Shown: positions 1-6,198 of the stretch, one piece after another
How positions within the stretch are numbered: the stretch's first letter is position 1
Layout of the letters: each line of letters opens with the position of its first letter
NCBI GenBank assembly: GCA_021604265.1
Contig: BQIY01000041.1
Span: 1-10,432, forward strand
Source: Nitrospirales bacterium
GTDB taxonomy: Bacteria > Nitrospirota > Nitrospiria > Nitrospirales > UBA8639
Length of the DNA stretch: 10,432 nucleotides
Direction of reading: 5' to 3'
Translations under genes and position numbers: made by a program
The notes under the pieces: generated by a model
What the model was told of the DNA's origin: nothing
Databases searched by the model: none
The model's input: only the letters and a program-made list of their open reading frames with translations

Positions 1-1
1 A

Positions 2-322
2 CTCCTTCAGACCGTTGAACATGCGGAAAACTTAGGGAAAGGCAATCCCTTGCTTCTCAGCAGCCTCTATAGCCTTGCATCATATTATCGTTCACAAAAG
101 CAATACACCAAAGCTGAAAGACAATATCAAAAAGCCTTACAGATGAAGGAGGAACTGAGTGGTCCTAATCATCGGGATGTGGTCACCATTCTCAAAAAGT
201 ATGCCGATTTGCTTCGTGAAGCCAAACGTTATCCTGAAGCTGACAACTTAGCTTCACGCGCGGCAGCAATTCTGGCCAAACCTTCGTCACCCCCACAGTC
301 GCCTCAACCTCAGTCACACTAA
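2..322 (+). CDS. TPR repeat protein, C-terminal part (5' end outside window)
   Basis: The frame is open from base 2 to the TAA at 320-322, so only the last 106 residues are seen and the true start lies upstream. The visible part holds at least two tetratricopeptide repeats of the long, kinesin-light-chain-like kind. One covers roughly residues 16-48, with LYSLASYYRSQKQYTKAE and then YQKAL; the next has ILKKYADLLREAKRYPEAD. The spacing is about 42 residues, with a GPNHRDV linker typical of TPR_10/TPR_12 proteins. The protein ends in a Pro/Ser/Gln-rich tail of about 15 residues. TPR arrays are protein-protein interaction scaffolds; the partner and cell location cannot be told without the N-terminus. 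A 6-base inverted repeat (315-320 with 331-336) straddles the stop but has no following T-run. Confidence 0.85.
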   Translation, partial: LLQTVEHAENLGKGNPLLLSSLYSLASYYRSQKQYTKAERQYQKALQMKEELSGPNHRDVVTILKKYADLLREAKRYPEADNLASRAAAILAKPSSPPQSPQPQSH

Positions 323-471
323 GTTTTTCCAGTGTGTATCCCGATTCTGTAGGCTATTTTCTCCTCTGGATAATAGGAAAGACTTGCCGGCCTGACTCTC
401 CCCTTCAGCACATTTCTTTAACTTTCCTTACGATACATCAAGTTCTGTACAGTTCAGACATCAATGAGAAC

Positions 472-487
472 TGGCACAAAACTTGTT
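472..487 (+). promoter_or_regulatory. possible sigma-54-type promoter
   Basis: TGGCAC at 472-477, a 5-base spacer, then TTGTT at 483-487. The -24 element is perfect and the spacing is right for sigma-54 (TGGCAC-N5-TTGCA/T), but the -12 element reads TTGT instead of the strongly conserved TTGC. It lies 77 bases before the zinc-ribbon start. No enhancer-binding site was recognised. It may be chance. Confidence 0.2.
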
Positions 488-563
488 ACTTCACCCTAGT
501 GATGAAAAAAAATCCATAGCAACACTCCCTATCAAAAACCCTCTATCGCGCTCACGAAAGCCC

Positions 564-824
564 ATGACTATGAAACGGAATACGCCTAAAACCACAAAAC
601 CCTCACCTACTCCGTCTCGTTCAGCATCGAAACACCCACGGTGCCCGCGATGCGGTTCACGGACGGTTCATCTTGAACAACTTCAACAGGAACTCTTGGC
701 CACCTTGAGTTTACATTGCCTCATTTGCGGACATCATGCCTTTCTCGGAAAACCTGTGGTTCGTCTGATACGCCGTCCTGAAATTCCCAGCCCTTTGGCT
801 CTCAAAAATTCCCAATCAGCTTAG
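564..824 (+). CDS. small zinc-ribbon protein
   Basis: An 86-residue protein of unknown function. The first 25 residues are rich in Lys, Thr, Pro and Ser and probably disordered. They are followed by two CxxC knuckles, CPRC at residues 27-30 and CLIC at 52-55, each followed by Gly (CGS, CGH), as in zinc-ribbon folds with about 21 residues between knuckles. HH at 57-58 directly after the second knuckle is unusual. The C-terminal 25 residues are basic then Pro/Ser-rich. I chose ATG 564 (a second ATG at 570 is equally possible) because GAAAG sits 4-5 bases upstream; the frame is open back to a TTG at 483, but that extension lacks a clear ribosome binding site. Such short ribbons may bind nucleic acid or act as adaptors, but no partner is evident. 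It converges on the reductase gene. Confidence 0.6.
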   Translation: MTMKRNTPKTTKPSPTPSRSASKHPRCPRCGSRTVHLEQLQQELLATLSLHCLICGHHAFLGKPVVRLIRRPEIPSPLALKNSQSA

Positions 825-888
825 CCGACGTTCTCGTTCCTTTTCACACACACGTCACGCTGATAGTTATGAAAAAAGAAAGAAACGG

Positions 889-1791
889 TTACCACACCTC
901 GGCTCGAATGCTACGAGGCTCAAGGTTATATTGTTGAAACCCCTCCTGAAGCTGATCACGAGCCGCTTTATTCCCACAAAATCGTACATGGTACTGCTGG
1001 ATATCAGGGACGACAGCTAAGAGCGGACCGAGATCAATCGCTCTGCCATCCATACCTGTCTGCTTTTCTTGCATAATTCGTCCCTGTGTAAACGACCAGT
1101 CTTGAGGCCAACTCCTTGTCAATACCGGATGATACTCGAAATTATCAGGGAATCGGCGTTGAAGGGAGAGCAGTTCATCATGGGCCATGACCTGTTGAAA
1201 AGATCGAACACTGACGATCAATTTCAGAAATGTACCGGAATGCGTATTGGTGCGACCGAAATTCCTGTGTTTCATATATCGGAGATAGGAAAGAAAGGGA
1301 GTGATCCCGGTAGAAAACGCCAAGGCGAGAAATTTCATGGATTCCCATTCACCATCCGGTTCTAAGCGTAAATTCGTGGCCTGACACTGTTGACTGTTTT
1401 CGTAAATTAGTAAGGCTGTCCGATCCTGATTCCACTCTACCTTGACATCGAGTGGTTGGGCAGACTGCTGCCATACGGCACATTCATCAGTTTGCCACCA
1501 GGCTGACGTGTCAGACCGATCGGTATGGGTAAAGTTAATGATGGTTTCCAAGCAATGACCTGAATTAACATTGGCATTAGAGCGTGTGTACATCCGCCGC
1601 CGCCGCTTTTCAGTGCGAATACCCCAAGGTTTTGTCAAGAACGCGGTCCCTGGACGCATCGTATCGTACACGGGATAGGTGACTCCTTCCATCTCCCACT
1701 GCGTGGGGAGTTCCAGTTTAATAATCCGAACTTCACCGGGGTCGAGGGTTGTCAGGGATGTAATCTGTGCAGGTACCATTATTTCTGCCAT
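889..1791 (-). CDS. ferredoxin-NADP reductase-like flavoenzyme
   Basis: A flavin-dependent NAD(P)H oxidoreductase of the FNR superfamily. Counting from the GTG/ATG-rich start region at 1800, residues 69-72 read RMYT, matching the FAD-binding RxY[S/T] motif. Residues 163-173 (STGITPFLSYL) match the glycine-rich nicotinamide-binding loop (GTGIAPxxSxL). Residues 274-284 (FCGNKAARDQL) match the late CGxxxM-type segment. The chain ends in AEVW, like the terminal aromatic residue of plant-type FNRs that stacks on the flavin. The length (about 300) fits a two-domain FNR without a fused ferredoxin. The first ATG at 1800 has AGG directly against it; ATG 1791 has AGG nine bases upstream and is the better start. 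The electron partner is unknown. It is divergent from flgM across a 113-base gap and convergent with the zinc-ribbon gene. An NADPH-, ferredoxin- or flavodoxin-linked role is inferred from family only. Confidence 0.75.
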   Translation of the reverse strand: MAEIMVPAQITSLTTLDPGEVRIIKLELPTQWEMEGVTYPVYDTMRPGTAFLTKPWGIRTEKRRRRMYTRSNANVNSGHCLETIINFTHTDRSDTSAWWQTDECAVWQQSAQPLDVKVEWNQDRTALLIYENSQQCQATNLRLEPDGEWESMKFLALAFSTGITPFLSYLRYMKHRNFGRTNTHSGTFLKLIVSVRSFQQVMAHDELLSLQRRFPDNFEYHPVLTRSWPQDWSFTQGRIMQEKQTGMDGRAIDLGPLLAVVPDIQQYHVRFCGNKAARDQLQEGFQQYNLEPRSIRAEVW

Positions 1792-1904
1792 AACCACCAT
1801 CCTATCGTATATTTAAAATCTTCAGTGCAGGAACCAACCTCTCTATTTCCATTTCTCTTATTTTTATTTATACTAACGTATACTATTTTCCAGAGGATGC
1901 CACC

Positions 1905-2237
1905 ATGGCTATTGATCCTATCAACACAAACCATTTCTCTCGAGAGAATAAGAGTTTCAAGCCGATACACGAGGTTCGTGAACCTAGGCAACGCCCTTCT
2001 GAATCTTCCTCAGCCACTTCCCAACCTCATACGCAGGATGTTCTTCGGATTTCTTCCGAACAGGAAGAGCACGATCATCTTCTCAATACCATAAAACAAG
2101 CTCCCGATATCCGAGAAGAAAAGGTTGCAAAGGTCAAAGAATTTCTTAAATCAGGTCACTATCGCATTTCCAGTGAGGACCTTGCTGCACGGATCATTCA
2201 AGATGCCATACTCCATAGCACGCGTAAGTCGTCTTAA
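1905..2237 (+). CDS. flgM: FlgM, anti-sigma-28 factor
   Basis: FlgM binds the flagellar sigma factor FliA (sigma-28) and holds it inactive until the hook-basal body is complete; FlgM is then exported through the flagellar type III apparatus and late flagellar genes are expressed. The 110-residue length is typical. The conserved C-terminal sigma-binding part is clear at about residues 67-102: PDIREEKVAKVKEFLKSG followed by HYRISSEDLAARII. The N-terminal half is polar, low in hydrophobics and rich in Ser/Gln/His, as expected of the disordered export segment. The start at ATG 1905 is set by AGAGGA about eight bases upstream. It is followed after 332 bases by a PilZ protein that is likely also part of motility control. 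No sigma-28 promoter (TAAA-N15-GCCGATAA) was found; two tandem TATACT hexamers at 1869 and 1879 are possible -10 elements but lack a good -35. Confidence 0.92.
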   Translation: MAIDPINTNHFSRENKSFKPIHEVREPRQRPSESSSATSQPHTQDVLRISSEQEEHDHLLNTIKQAPDIREEKVAKVKEFLKSGHYRISSEDLAARIIQDAILHSTRKSS

Positions 2238-2569
2238 TTCTAGAACTTCCCTTTTACCACTTCCCTTTCCCACTATTTTCCTACATTGGCCATAAAGATC
2301 ACGTAACCAAGAAATCTTCGTAGCCTTCTTTAGCTTTTCCTCTCTATAAACCGAATAGTACAGAAGAGTGCCAATCTTTGTGTGCTTCAGCTTGAACACG
2401 GGTACGTCATTGTGCCGTGAGAAAACGTTTCTGTTTAACAGACATGACTCTGAACGCGACCTAGGGAGCGCTTCCATAAATTTCAAAATTTTGTCCTGTG
2501 AGATCACGCAGTATCAATCAATACCGTTCTACTCAGATTGGTATCGTACCCAGAAAATACAGCTAAGAT
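2238..2569. other. gene-free stretch between flgM and the PilZ gene
   Basis: 332 bases without a convincing gene. A 13-base near-palindrome (TCTGTT-T-AACAGA-like arms, 2430-2442) could be a protein-binding site. No strong sigma-70, sigma-54 or sigma-28 promoter for the PilZ gene is seen; TTGTCC at 2491 with TATCAA at 2512 has a short 15-base spacer. No terminator is evident after flgM. A basic reading frame of 118 codons (GTG 2507 to 2151) runs through it on the minus strand and into the 3' end of flgM, without a ribosome binding site. Confidence 0.5.
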
Positions 2570-3232
2570 ATGAGTCGTCAACAACGAACCCTCTTATCCT
2601 CGAGTTCCAACACGCTCTGGCTCACCTTTCCCGGTGAATCCACGTCAATGATCCTTCGGTCGCAACTGTTAGGACTTGGGATGGATCATTCTCTGCTCTG
2701 TGCGCTGCCTCAAGACACACAGCTCCATGATCTGGCTGTCGGGGCTGTCGTCAAGGGACGCTCGCTCCTTGATGGTGATACGTATCAATTTGAAACAACG
2801 GTCCAAGAGATATCTATACCCTCAGAATCTCTTCGGCTCAAACCTCCAGAGGATATCATTCATCAAGCCGCAAGAGTGTATCCACGTCTTGCGGTGGATT
2901 TATCAGGTACGGTCCGCCCAATGAGTGATCAATCCAAAATTTTAGCCGTCCTTCCGGTCACCATTAGCGATCTCTGTCCCTCGGGCTGTCAATTAACGGC
3001 CGCCGCCAATGCATGGCCTTCCGTAAGCAGCATGCAGGTCATCTTAACGTGTCAGCTTCCAGGGTCTTCTCATACTTCAAAGCTTTTTGCGAAGATTGAA
3101 TGGATTGATCCAACACCTGAGCTTCATCTTGGGTTACAATTTCGATTCCAATCAGAATCTGATGTCGCCCGCTTGGATCTCCTTCAGTGGTTTACGTCTC
3201 AACAAGCTAAACTCATTAACACCGTAGTGTAA
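2570..3232 (+). CDS. PilZ-domain c-di-GMP receptor, YcgR-like
   Basis: A 220-residue cytoplasmic protein built like the flagellar brake YcgR: an N-terminal beta-barrel domain (about residues 15-90, including VVKGRSLLDG at 60-69) followed by a PilZ domain (about 95-215). In PilZ domains c-di-GMP is bound by RxxxR plus a later [D/N]xSxxG. Here RVYPR at 102-106 gives the first motif. DLCPSG at 134-139 gives the second with Ser replaced by Cys. VRP at 115-117 and LGLQF at 187-191 fit other PilZ strands. The neighbouring flgM supports a role in motility, probably slowing or redirecting flagella when c-di-GMP rises. Start ATG 2570 has only a weak TAAG-type ribosome binding site. YcgR itself is about 245 residues, so this is slightly short. 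Function in motility is inferred from context. Confidence 0.78.
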   Translation: MSRQQRTLLSSSSNTLWLTFPGESTSMILRSQLLGLGMDHSLLCALPQDTQLHDLAVGAVVKGRSLLDGDTYQFETTVQEISIPSESLRLKPPEDIIHQAARVYPRLAVDLSGTVRPMSDQSKILAVLPVTISDLCPSGCQLTAAANAWPSVSSMQVILTCQLPGSSHTSKLFAKIEWIDPTPELHLGLQFRFQSESDVARLDLLQWFTSQQAKLINTVV

Positions 3233-3309
3233 GGGCCTTCTGATTTCCGAACTGTCGCTTCCCTGACTGGCCTCGTCGTTCTATACCACTCATCGACATT
3301 TTTGATCAC

Positions 3310-3338
3310 TTGCGAACAGCGAACAACTGCATTACAAT
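3310..3338 (+). promoter_or_regulatory. sigma-70 promoter of the DAHP synthase gene
   Basis: TTGCGA at 3310-3315, a 17-base spacer, and TACAAT at 3333-3338. Hexamers and spacing fit a housekeeping promoter, with transcription expected near 3345 and an untranslated leader of about 140 bases. I found no attenuator stem-loop with a T-run or recognisable riboswitch in that leader. Confidence 0.55.
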
Positions 3339-3487
3339 GAAGCTATTCAGATATTACGTATCATTTACTAAGGCAATCCAGAGGCAACGGAACGCGAACA
3401 CCGACACCTTCATGATTACCCTTATGGAGAGTCAAGAAGTCATAAGCGTTCGACTTTCATTTTTTGCCAGAACGATAGGAATTTATC

Positions 3488-4564
3488 ATGACTGAACAAA
3501 TTGATAACCGCAATATTATTGATATTGGAACCTTAATGACACCTCGGGAGGTAAAGAAAAAACTTCCCTTACCCGAGTCTGCGGAAATACTCGTTCGTCA
3601 GACACGTCAGGCTATTCAGTCCATTCTCAACGGACATGACCGGCACCGCCTCCTTGTGATTGTTGGACCCTGCTCCATCCATGATCCGCAAGCGGCCTAT
3701 GAATATGCCGAACGGTTAAAAGGTCTCGTAGAAAAAACTCAAGAGCATCTTGTCATTGTCATGAGAACCTATTTCGAAAAGCCTCGAACAACTGTGGGAT
3801 GGAAAGGCTTAATTAATGACCCTCACCTGGACACCAGCTGCGACATTGATGCTGGATTTCAGTTGGCACGAACTATTCTGCTCAATATCAATGAAATGGG
3901 AATTCCCTGCGGCACAGAATTTCTTGACCCGGTCACTCCGCAGTACCTCTCTGATCTGATCAGCTGGTCTGCCATTGGTGCCCGAACAACTGAAAGTCAA
4001 ACCCATCGAGAGATGGCCAGCGGATTATCGATGCCTGTGGGATTTAAGAATGGAACCGATGGCGGTCTTCAAGTGGCGCTGAATGCCATGATTGCCGCAC
4101 GTCATCCGCAAAGTTTCATTGGCATCAATGTCGACGGAGTGACTTCGATCATCAAAACCAATGGCAATCAAGATCGGCATATTGTTCTTCGTGGTGGCGG
4201 AGGAAAGGTAAATTATCAAGCCGCAGATATTGAACTGGCTGCTACGGCACTGGAACATGAAAAAATTCAGAGACCAATCATGGTGGATTGCTCCCATGGG
4301 AACTCAGAAAAAGACCATACGCGTCAAACCAATGTGGCACGGAACGTTCTCCAGCAGATTTGCCTGGGTCAGGAATCGATCATGGGTCTGTTGATAGAAA
4401 GTCACCTGAACCCCGGCAATCAGAAGTGGGAAAAAGGGAAGAAATTAGCCTATGGCGTCTCCATCACTGATGCTTGTTTGGGCTGGAACGAAACAGAAAG
4501 CCTCATTCATGAATTACAAGAAGGCCTGGAGCGGGCGTCCAAAGAAAACACGGTATCCTTATAA
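3488..4564 (+). CDS. aroF: 3-deoxy-7-phosphoheptulonate (DAHP) synthase, type I-alpha
   Basis: Condenses phosphoenolpyruvate with erythrose 4-phosphate to DAHP, the first step of the shikimate pathway to aromatic amino acids, folate and quinones, in the cytoplasm. The 358-residue length and all main motifs match the AroF/AroG/AroH family: GPCSIHD (60-66), MRTYFEKPRTTVGWKG (92-107), GARTTESQTHRE (164-175), KNGTDG (187-192), LRGGGG (234-239), DCSHGNS (267-273), ESHL (304-307), GVSITDACLGW (323-333). The expected metal ligands Cys62, His270, Glu304 and Asp328 are present, equivalent to Cys61, His268, Glu302 and Asp326 of E. coli AroG. An N-terminal extension of about 45 residues is present, as in feedback-regulated members, but I cannot say which amino acid inhibits it. 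ATG 3488 has ATAGGA about eight bases upstream. It seems to be transcribed alone from the promoter at 3310-3338. Confidence 0.95.
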   Translation: MTEQIDNRNIIDIGTLMTPREVKKKLPLPESAEILVRQTRQAIQSILNGHDRHRLLVIVGPCSIHDPQAAYEYAERLKGLVEKTQEHLVIVMRTYFEKPRTTVGWKGLINDPHLDTSCDIDAGFQLARTILLNINEMGIPCGTEFLDPVTPQYLSDLISWSAIGARTTESQTHREMASGLSMPVGFKNGTDGGLQVALNAMIAARHPQSFIGINVDGVTSIIKTNGNQDRHIVLRGGGGKVNYQAADIELAATALEHEKIQRPIMVDCSHGNSEKDHTRQTNVARNVLQQICLGQESIMGLLIESHLNPGNQKWEKGKKLAYGVSITDACLGWNETESLIHELQEGLERASKENTVSL

Positions 4565-4622
4565 ACAGACACGAGACACAAAACCAGAAGACCAGCGACC
4601 GATTACCCGCGCGGACTTCTCT

Positions 4623-4675
4623 CTGGAAGCATATAGAGCGAACCTAACCTCTAGGCGCTTCGTTTTAGCTTCCAG
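4623..4675. repeat. nested inverted repeat, possible terminator or structured element
   Basis: Outer arms CTGGAAGC (4623-4630) and GCTTCCAG (4668-4675) are perfect 8-base complements. Inside them AGCG plus CCTA (4637-4640, 4643-4646) pair with TAGG plus CGCT (4652-4659) around the 5-base loop ACCTC, leaving a 2-base AA bulge. The inner stem is followed by TCGTTTT, so on the plus strand it could terminate transcription of the DAHP synthase gene 60-100 bases after its stop. The outer stem is not needed for a terminator and suggests an alternative: a REP-like palindromic unit or a structured RNA. Confidence 0.4.
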
Positions 4676-4714
4676 CTCTCTCTCAACGACTCTCTCTGAC
4701 CTCTCTTAGACAAC

Positions 4715-4976
4715 TCAAGCATTCCTAGCCGTCATCACCTTCCAGCTCTTTTCATGGTGGTGGCTATAGCGAATCCCAATACGTTCCAGATAAACCATAA
4801 GGACTCTCAACGCGATTTCTAATGTGTCAAGAGCACGAACAATCATTGAATCGGCGATAACTGGTCAGGATTGACGTGTACTCTCGGGTATTGAATCGCA
4901 ACGTTGAGTAAGTTGGCGCTGTATCGTTTCGATATAACTAATAAAGCGGCTGTAGTGAGAAAGAATTGAAAGCAGA
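4715..4976 (-). pseudogene. possible gene relic with in-frame TGA, unknown family
   Basis: Just after the merC stop one minus-strand frame stays open from 4976 to the TGA at 4715-4717, interrupted only by a TGA at 4865-4867. Downstream of that stop it reads, from ATG 4846, 43 residues with an amphipathic helical look (ALDTLEIALRVLMVYLERIG) and then an HHH stretch. The upstream segment reads SRFISYIETIQRQLTQRC. Neither part is recognised. There is no ribosome binding site at ATG 4846. It could be a decayed gene, a small protein starting at 4846, or chance; chance is not unlikely for frames this short. Confidence 0.2.
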
Positions 4977-5459
4977 CTACTTTCCTGGGGAAGGATCAAT
5001 AGCTTGTTCAAACGTAGGAGTTGATGGCTCTGACTCATGTTCATGCGTGTGACAGCCAAGACAATGGCAAAGACGACGATTCCAGAACCCGGCAAAAGCA
5101 ATCAGCGATGCGCCCAATACATCAAGCGCAATCTCTCCAACACTGCTTGGCACCATCCAGACATGCGCAGCCACGAGCAAAAAGAGCCCCAAAGCCGTCA
5201 GATAGGCTGGCCGTATGTCTCGATGTAATGGATAAGTTGCTAAGAGTCCAAATCCAGCTAACACACCAATGATCCCGACAAAAAACCATTCAGTGGTATC
5301 AGCCAAAAACCCTCCTAAGAGAAGATCTAATCCGCCCCATGAATGAGCCGCAATTACCGGAAGCGCTAACAAGGCTAACGGTGTCAGGGCACAATGAACT
5401 GCACAGACTAACGAAGCAATTGATCCGGCTTTTGAAAGTGTTGGGCCAAAGGTATTCAT
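4977..5459 (-). CDS. MerC-family membrane protein
   Basis: A 160-residue inner-membrane protein of the MerC family, named after the mercury transporter of mer operons; non-mer members often sit beside metal regulators. Four hydrophobic segments are visible at about residues 12-40, 43-75, 86-103 and 108-126. The first carries SLVCAVHCALTP with Cys19, His22 and Cys23, the family's metal-binding CxxHC pattern. The C-terminus adds CHCLGCHTHEHE (131-142), with three Cys and four His, a likely second metal site on the membrane surface. ATG 5459 lies 4 bases after the stop of the Fur-family gene, so the two are one operon and probably translationally coupled. The frame also allows a GTG at 5489, overlapping the regulator by 26 bases, with TAGAG upstream. 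No mer genes are nearby, so zinc, nickel or another metal is more likely than mercury; transport itself is inferred. Confidence 0.78.
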   Translation of the reverse strand: MNTFGPTLSKAGSIASLVCAVHCALTPLALLALPVIAAHSWGGLDLLLGGFLADTTEWFFVGIIGVLAGFGLLATYPLHRDIRPAYLTALGLFLLVAAHVWMVPSSVGEIALDVLGASLIAFAGFWNRRLCHCLGCHTHEHESEPSTPTFEQAIDPSPGK

Positions 5460-5463
5460 AGAA

Positions 5464-5907
5464 TTACTGACATTTTGGACAGAGACCACTGAACTCTAAC
5501 GTATGTTCATTCACGACAAATTGTGTTTCTTTTTCAATAAATGCGGTTAACTTTTTCAGAGGACATAACAACAAGTCAGCAATTTTTCCGCATGTTTGGC
5601 AGCGAATGTGATGATGATGCTCACGACCATGGCGAATTTCGAATCGAGCTTGCCCTTCTTTATGCAGTTCGATCTGAGCAACAACCCCGAGCTCACGCAA
5701 CACGCTAAGCGTTCGATAGACTGTCACCAGATCGATGGCAACCTTATTTTTCGTCAACCGTTCATAGAGTTCAGAGGCGCTCAAGGGATATTTGGTTCGT
5801 TCAAGAACCTCTAAAACTGCACGACGAGTTCGAGTTAACCGATGTCCGGCTGCCCGCAGGTCTTCATTAATGGTTGATTTCTTGATACGCCACCTCTCTA
5901 ATTGCAA
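5464..5907 (-). CDS. Fur-family metal-dependent regulator (Zur/Nur/Fur type)
   Basis: A winged-helix metalloregulator. Counting from TTG 5907, LRAAGHRLTRTRRAVLEVL (17-35) is the standard first segment and VTVYRTLSVLRELGVV (61-76) is the recognition-helix region. HHHHIRCQTCGK (97-108) carries regulatory His and the first structural-zinc CxxC (Cys103, Cys106). The C-terminal CPKC (Cys143, Cys146) is the second. HTLEF at 135 contains another typical metal-ligand His. The sensed metal cannot be fixed by these residues. Directly upstream lies a promoter overlapped by a TTGCAA-N5-TTGCAA palindrome, implying autorepression of this operon with merC. The start is unresolved: no in-frame ATG or GTG exists. 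TTG 5928 lies inside the promoter, and TTG 5907 lies in the operator with almost no leader. The best ribosome binding site (AGAGAGG, 5893-5899) points six bases ahead to an ATC at 5886. Homology begins only after that point. Confidence 0.88.
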   Translation of the reverse strand: MQLERWRIKKSTINEDLRAAGHRLTRTRRAVLEVLERTKYPLSASELYERLTKNKVAIDLVTVYRTLSVLRELGVVAQIELHKEGQARFEIRHGREHHHHIRCQTCGKIADLLLCPLKKLTAFIEKETQFVVNEHTLEFSGLCPKCQ

Positions 5908-5921
5908 ACGTCTTGCAATTA
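5899..5921. promoter_or_regulatory. perfect palindromic operator, Nur-box-like
   Basis: Arms TAATTGCAA (5899-5907) and TTGCAATTA (5913-5921) are perfect inverted repeats of 9 bases around the 5-base centre ACGTC. The core TTGCAA-N5-TTGCAA equals the Nur box described for Streptomyces coelicolor (tTGCaa-N5-ttGCAA). It overlaps the -10 of the Fur-family gene's promoter, the expected place for a repressor. It lies between that gene and a possible small divergent ORF at 5948. Binding by the adjacent regulator is inferred from position and symmetry. Confidence 0.7.
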
Positions 5922-5945
5922 TATACAACCCACGATGAAAGTCAA
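5918..5945 (-). promoter_or_regulatory. sigma-70 promoter of the Fur-family/merC operon
   Basis: On the minus strand TTGACT (5945-5940), a 16-base spacer and TATAAT (5923-5918). The -10 is perfect and the -35 has five of six consensus bases. Transcription would start near 5911, inside the palindromic operator, so a bound repressor would block polymerase. This position also excludes TTG 5928 as the translation start. Confidence 0.65.
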
Positions 5946-5947
5946 GT

Positions 5948-6112
5948 ATGAGAAATGACGACTCCGCATTGCATGCTCACGCACTTCGGATAGAAATCTA
6001 TTGCACAAATCAAAACAATATGGAGCACGAAAGCGTTAGTCCGATGAAATACGGCATTCGATCATGCCGCGAGACATTTGAAGAGACTTCCAAGGAATCA
6101 AGCGGAGGCTAA
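5948..6112 (+). CDS. possible small ORF divergent from the Fur-family gene
   Basis: A 54-residue frame from ATG 5948 to TAA 6110-6112, with GAAAG about six bases before the start. The product is hydrophilic, with HAHALRIEIYC near the N-terminus and an acidic, Ser/Glu-rich end (RETFEETSKESSGG). No family is recognised and there is no membrane segment. It would share the regulatory region with the Fur-family gene. A 6-base hairpin (CGGCAT, 6-base loop, ATGCCG; 6052-6069) lies inside it. Length and composition do not exclude chance. Confidence 0.2.
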   Translation: MRNDDSALHAHALRIEIYCTNQNNMEHESVSPMKYGIRSCRETFEETSKESSGG

Positions 6113-6198
6113 GAAAAAAACAGAGGCGGAAATCACGATCAGCTTGAGAGGAACGATCCTCGGGTTCGCTGAAACGGAAGAATAGCGAGACAACTCGA

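Larger units (their letters stand above)
4565..4976. other. gene-poor stretch downstream of DAHP synthase
   Basis: About 410 bases with no firmly supported gene. It holds a nested palindrome (4623-4675), pyrimidine-rich CTCTCT repeats around 4673-4705, and on the minus strand a coding-like frame interrupted by a TGA (4715-4976), both listed separately. The sequence CTTCCAGCTCT recurs at about 4669 and, nearly identical, at 4739. Confidence 0.5.

Noticed and set aside
334..519. 61-codon frame between the TPR and zinc-ribbon genes
   Set aside because: No ribosome binding site and no recognisable features; overlaps the likely promoter region of the next gene.
3337..3495. Frame beginning MKLFRYYVSF before DAHP synthase, resembling an aromatic-rich attenuation leader peptide
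   Set aside because: Its ATG overlaps the -10 hexamer of the only good promoter, so it would not be in the transcript; it runs into the aroF start and no attenuator stem-loop is seen.
6052..6069. Perfect 6-base hairpin CGGCAT/ATGCCG as a terminator
   Set aside because: No T-run follows on either strand, and it sits far from the ends of neighbouring genes.
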